A stretch of DNA of 64,000 nt from Tunicatimonas pelagia (lineage in GTDB: Bacteria; Bacteroidota; Bacteroidia; Cytophagales; Cyclobacteriaceae). This document shows, piece after piece, positions 61,401 through 64,000 of this stretch. The stretch lies in the NCBI RefSeq assembly GCF_030506325.1, contig NZ_CP120683.1, positions 992,001 through 1,056,000 on the forward strand. Reading direction: 5' to 3'. Both the position numbers and the translations under genes were made by a program. Each line of letters opens with the position of its first letter. Position 1 is the first letter of the stretch. Below the pieces are notes generated by a model, which saw only the letters and a list, made by a program, of their open reading frames with translations, made no database searches and was not told the origin of the DNA.

Positions 61401-62666
61401 ACCATTACCGTATTGAACGCTCTCACCATTGGCGAAAATTCGGTTAAGCCCCTTTCCATCAGTGCCAATCCAGATGCTTCCTTCCGAAGACTTGAATAAA
61501 CACAATACGGAAGCAGGCGAGCCACCTGCGGTTCCGGCATGGTATTCAATAGTATTATTATAGTTGGGCAATACATCAATTTCACCGTTCTTAGTAATTA
61601 CCCAGAGGTTTCCGTGACAATCTTCGTTGATATCAATCACGGTATTGTTGCTCAACGATAGGCTATTGCGATCATTGTTCCTAAAGATAGCCTCAACCTG
61701 CCCATGAGCGTCTATTTTATATAAGCCATCACCGTCCGTTCCTGCCCAGATATTTCCCTGCTTATCGCAAAACAATGAATAGAACATCGGATAACGATTG
61801 AGAGTCAAGGTTGAATTATAAGTAGGAACCTCAGTAAGACTTCTAAGGTGAGGTTCGTATACGTAAAGTCCGGTAAGTTCGGTGGAAATCCATAATCGCC
61901 CCGTGTGGTCGGCGACCAGACGGATGTACACCGGTAGATCATTCGTAAACGAAAGTGTCAGTTCCTCTAGTTTATCTCGCGAAGAGTTGTATCCATACAC
62001 TTTCCCATCCGCTGTGCCAATCCAGATTTGATCCGGAGCAGTTAACGCCAAGCTATTGATTACTTGGGGTGCCTCTGCCACTAGTGGTAATGTAACTATT
62101 TTCTCAAATACCGAATCTGCGTAATTGAAGCGATGCAGCGTACCGTTTGAACTACCAAACCAGGTAGCAGCTTGTCCGCTGGTTATTGCACTGGTACGTT
62201 CCGAACCAGCCTTATTAGGAGGTTCACTTGGCAAAGGAAGTTTCTTCTCATTGGCATCAAACCTGATTAACTTGCCATTGAATGTTGCCAGCCAGAAGCT
62301 GCCTTGCTGATCTTTGTTAAAAATAACGCGGCCACCACTCGAGTATTCAGAACCAAATAGTTTTCTGAACGGAATACGTTCAAATGAGTAGCCATTGTAC
62401 TTATTTATTGCTGTAGAACTCACGACCAGCATATTTCCGAAGCGATCGCTCTCAATATAAGAAGTGCCCGGAACCTCTTGGTCTAAATGAATAAAATTAC
62501 TAACCTGCTGGGCTAAAGCTGGGCTAAGACCGGAAGGCAGCACTAGGATAGCAATGACAATAAATAAGGCCGAAATATTTTTCTGATGGTACGGCGGATA
62601 CGCCACATACTTGAAAAGTTTGAGGTATAGTCGCTTAGGTAGTATATCTCTCATCATACGCAACAC
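58437..62666 (-). CDS. Hybrid two-component system protein (sensor kinase, receiver, AraC output)
   Basis: 1409 residues. A signal/anchor helix near 33-52, about 14 Reg_prop propeller repeats in the periplasm (IWIGTADGKVYGY, IWAGTDGDGLYKID, LWVGTDQGLYRL and others), a Y_Y_Y domain (YYSYRLTGFDDDWVYPES), a membrane helix near 820-840, HisKA (FFAKMSHEIQTPLTLI, phospho-His), HATPase (FYNLLSNAFKFTPRGG, GPGIPAEER), a receiver (ILIVEDNVEM, phospho-Asp in DVIVSDIMMPVMDG) and an AraC HTH (EAAYMVGYKDSKYFTKCFKSEFG). It senses a glycan fragment and switches on glycan-use genes. Divergent from the GH109 gene. Confidence 0.94.
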   Translation of the reverse strand: MLRMMRDILPKRLYLKLFKYVAYPPYHQKNISALFIVIAILVLPSGLSPALAQQVSNFIHLDQEVPGTSYIESDRFGNMLVVSSTAINKYNGYSFERIPFRKLFGSEYSSGGRVIFNKDQQGSFWLATFNGKLIRFDANEKKLPLPSEPPNKAGSERTSAITSGQAATWFGSSNGTLHRFNYADSVFEKIVTLPLVAEAPQVINSLALTAPDQIWIGTADGKVYGYNSSRDKLEELTLSFTNDLPVYIRLVADHTGRLWISTELTGLYVYEPHLRSLTEVPTYNSTLTLNRYPMFYSLFCDKQGNIWAGTDGDGLYKIDAHGQVEAIFRNNDRNSLSLSNNTVIDINEDCHGNLWVITKNGEIDVLPNYNNTIEYHAGTAGGSPASVLCLFKSSEGSIWIGTDGKGLNRIFANGESVQYGNGLSPSYNFPGRYIQRLVESASGKLWIATYQSGLYTYDLKQDIFTKVVVSDISEHANSDFRFLFKDDKERIWASTIAGVHVFAEDTRLLATFSYRTHGLSGTISESIHQTDEGSLWVGTDQGLYRLVENSDKLSQSYFEKIVYSEETKEHQGNNNPLYMTSDNKKNLWITTATGALTRLNPSDLTFTSYADHPTLKGISVSAVLFDKSDNMWLSSGRGIHRYDAKSDSLQSYFRVDGLQGDSFVRKSAFSTENGRLYFGGVEGVNGFYPDSMTTRVPESNLYTQEIEILNQSADKIIPEQLQDGLANVKNLQLRSDQSSFSFHFSAIGNLLNPNYYYSYRLTGFDDDWVYPESQRVATYTNIPSGHYNFEVRAGTKRGVWDIPYRQIAIFIAPPWWQSSFAYFSYGMAILLIISGITLWVRMKNRMSREELLFSKEKELYALKMNFFAKMSHEIQTPLTLIMAPIDEMVRSATANNNLLLKQRLTLIKNNAQRLSRISAELMTIRNKEMNTLKIFPEKRNIVTDIKKIADSFAEHARFKNIVFTEEYDYQEVLLWYDVEKLEHVFYNLLSNAFKFTPRGGAVHLYITDQPDKQCVTISVTDSGPGIPAEEREDIFELFYQSEVGKKAKGQGIGLAFSKELIDLHHGSIKVSSSEQGTSFVVLLKKGNIFSAGKEVPLPIPQTNTSQPLAEVSFLADESNEITQETTKKRGTILIVEDNVEMQIFLQGLFSSQFYVLIAENGEEGIEFARKKSPDVIVSDIMMPVMDGISMSKKLLKAKATAHIPILLLTAKNTAEAKLSGFASGALAYIQKPFAPHELLLRVSNILDNKDKTITKHRADVLSAPRTENVSSKDEQFLERLASELNKELENAEFRLEDLADSMNMSYSGIYRRCQQVVGKTPLEYFKIMRLQHAVILIVENSYNISEAAYMVGYKDSKYFTKCFKSEFGIAPMAMKREHQKIGMAALAKKYRIPQLQVQDSTIPSESATY

Positions 62667-62930
62667 CAGTGAGTTAGTACCTTCTGCTTGCGCCTAGCGG
62701 GCACGTTAGCAAAAGCCTATATCCTAAAGTAATCAAAGTTCCTGATTATGCAATATGGACATTTTAGAAAAGTAGTATTGGGATAGGTAAGTAGAAGCAA
62801 AAAGTAGCGATTTGCCGGAAAATTAGGAGGTATTTGACAAAAATATCCCCCTTTTCTGCCAGCGATTCTTCCAACATTTGAGTGCAGAGAAACCCAACGA
62901 CGTTTACAAGAACCTAGTAACTACTCATTC

Positions 62931-64000
62931 ATGAACTCAAGAAGAAAATTTATTAAAGAATCAGCTCTGGCCGGAGTGGGAATTGTAGCAGCCCCCGGTA
63001 TTTCTAAGGCTGGTTTTTCAAGTGCGTCAATCAATAAACTGAATGTGGGTCTTATTGGGATAGGTCTGCGAGGCACCAATCATCTGAACAACCTTCTGTT
63101 GCGCGATGATATCAACATTGCTGCTATCTGTGATGTTGATGATACCCGAGTTCAGCTAAACCTTGAGTCCATTAAAAAGAAAGGATGCCCTGCCCCAAAA
63201 GTATTTGGTAAGGATGAGTACGACTACCGCAATCTTTTAGAATTATCGGAAGTAGATGCAGTTGTCATTGCCACTCCTTGGTTATGGCATACCCGCATGG
63301 CGAAGGATAGCCTACTGGCGGGCAAGTATACCGGACTGGAGGTTTCTGCTGCCAACACCCTAGAAGAGTGCTGGGATTTAGTAAACGCTCACGAACAAAG
63401 CGGAACTCATCTAATGCTGATGGAAAATGTGAACTACCGCCGGGATGTACTGGCCGTGCTCAATATGGTAAGGCAAAACGTGTTTGGCGAGCTGATTCAC
63501 TTTCGCTGTGGCTACCAGCACGATTTACGGTGGGTGTTATTTAACGACGGCAAAACCGCCTACGGCAAAGGAGCGGAATTTGGCGAGAAAGGTATATCTG
63601 AATCTAAGTGGCGCACCCAGCATTCGTTACGACGAAATGGGGACTTTTACCCTACCCACGGCGTAGGCCCGATTGCTGCTATGGCTAATATTAACCGAGG
63701 CAATCGGTTTGTCTCCATGACTTCGCACGCTACCAAGGCGGTGGGTTTCCAAAACTACATTGTCGCTCAGGGGGGTAAAGATCATCCGAATGCTAACCTC
63801 AATTGGAAGCAGGGGGATGTCATCACCAGCACGATAGAAACCGCTAATGGTGAAACCATCATCATCACCCATGACTGCAATCTGCCCCGTCCGTATTCTT
63901 TAGGATTTCGGGTGCAAGGGGCTAACGGATTGTGGGAAGTAGATGGTAACCGCATATATATTGAAGGGCAGTCGGAACCCCATCGCTGGGATGAAGCCGA
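62931..64000 (+). CDS. GH109-type Gfo/Idh/MocA glycosidase, 3' end outside the window
   Basis: The ATG at 62931 gives a twin-arginine type signal (MNSRRKFIKESALAG), and 356 residues are visible before the edge. Rossmann NAD site KLNVGLIGIGLRGTNHL, AAICDVDD, then GH109 blocks MENVNYRRDVLAVLNMVRQ, GYQHDLRWVLFNDG, FGEKGISESKWRTQHSLRRNG, DFYPTHGVGPIAAMANINRGNRF and LPRPYSLGFRVQG. GH109 enzymes cleave alpha-N-acetylgalactosamine with bound NAD by a redox step. Divergent from the hybrid sensor, which may control it. Confidence 0.93.
   Translation, partial: MNSRRKFIKESALAGVGIVAAPGISKAGFSSASINKLNVGLIGIGLRGTNHLNNLLLRDDINIAAICDVDDTRVQLNLESIKKKGCPAPKVFGKDEYDYRNLLELSEVDAVVIATPWLWHTRMAKDSLLAGKYTGLEVSAANTLEECWDLVNAHEQSGTHLMLMENVNYRRDVLAVLNMVRQNVFGELIHFRCGYQHDLRWVLFNDGKTAYGKGAEFGEKGISESKWRTQHSLRRNGDFYPTHGVGPIAAMANINRGNRFVSMTSHATKAVGFQNYIVAQGGKDHPNANLNWKQGDVITSTIETANGETIIITHDCNLPRPYSLGFRVQGANGLWEVDGNRIYIEGQSEPHRWDEA

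Noticed and set aside
1-64000. CRISPR array, prophage, insertion sequence, rRNA or tRNA
   Set aside because: No regular spacer-repeat pattern, transposase or phage gene, or RNA-gene signature was seen when reading through.

Overview
The window looks like a chromosome segment of a marine-type Bacteroidota (probably Cytophagia/Cytophagales). The evidence is SusC/SusD pairs, ECF sigma/FecR pairs, a one-protein hybrid two-component system, many TonB receptors with CarboxypepD_reg N-termini, lipoproteins of DUF families typical of the phylum, and promoters of the TTG-N19/20-TAnnTTTG type. No rRNA, tRNA, CRISPR array, transposase or prophage was seen.

Layout. 0-5 kb: an acetolactate decarboxylase-like fragment, then sulfatase, fuconolactonase-type amidohydrolase and FucP permease (sulfated fucose use). 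5-8 kb: decaying genes (AraC regulator with two in-frame stops, a truncated membrane protein) and a PQQ-type sugar dehydrogenase. 7.9-48.8 kb: a large metal island. It holds a Fur-family regulator (probable Zur), two paralogous ZnuD-like TonB receptors each with a DUF4625 lipoprotein, an AztD-like zinc chaperone, a 13-kb run with one ABC ATPase, four DUF3526 permeases, a methyltransferase, a TonB receptor and a DUF4374 (XusB-like) lipoprotein, a third metal-type TonB receptor, a MerC/COG0523/DUF1826/theta-carbonic-anhydrase cluster, a second COG0523 GTPase, a Zrg-like ABC system with a His/Glu-rich permease, a clipped HisI and PhoX. A class A beta-lactamase and a DUF2855 gene sit inside the island. 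49-64 kb: SusD, SusC, FecR and ECF sigma factor; Lrp and threonine dehydrogenase; a 1409-residue hybrid sensor; and the start of a GH109 enzyme.

The central observation is a 13-bp inverted repeat, GCAAC-N3-GTTGC, found seven times, only in promoter regions of the zinc-type genes. In most cases the right half contains the TTG of the -33 element, 19-20 nt before a TAnnTTTG -7 element. This is the geometry of a repressor operator, and I infer it is the Zur box of this organism. It would tie at least nine divergent or single transcription units into one zinc-starvation response: outer-membrane uptake, periplasmic chaperones, two ABC systems, GTPase chaperones and replacement enzymes (PhoX, a HisI paralog, a carbonic anhydrase).

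Several genes are broken: AraC (two stops), DUF1826 (one TAA), a small CxGxC-type protein (a TGA at a motif Cys), DUF4625 and HisI (both clipped at one shared junction), and a 3' remnant of a DUF5916 gene. All calls rest on reading the sequence and recalled family features; no search was run.
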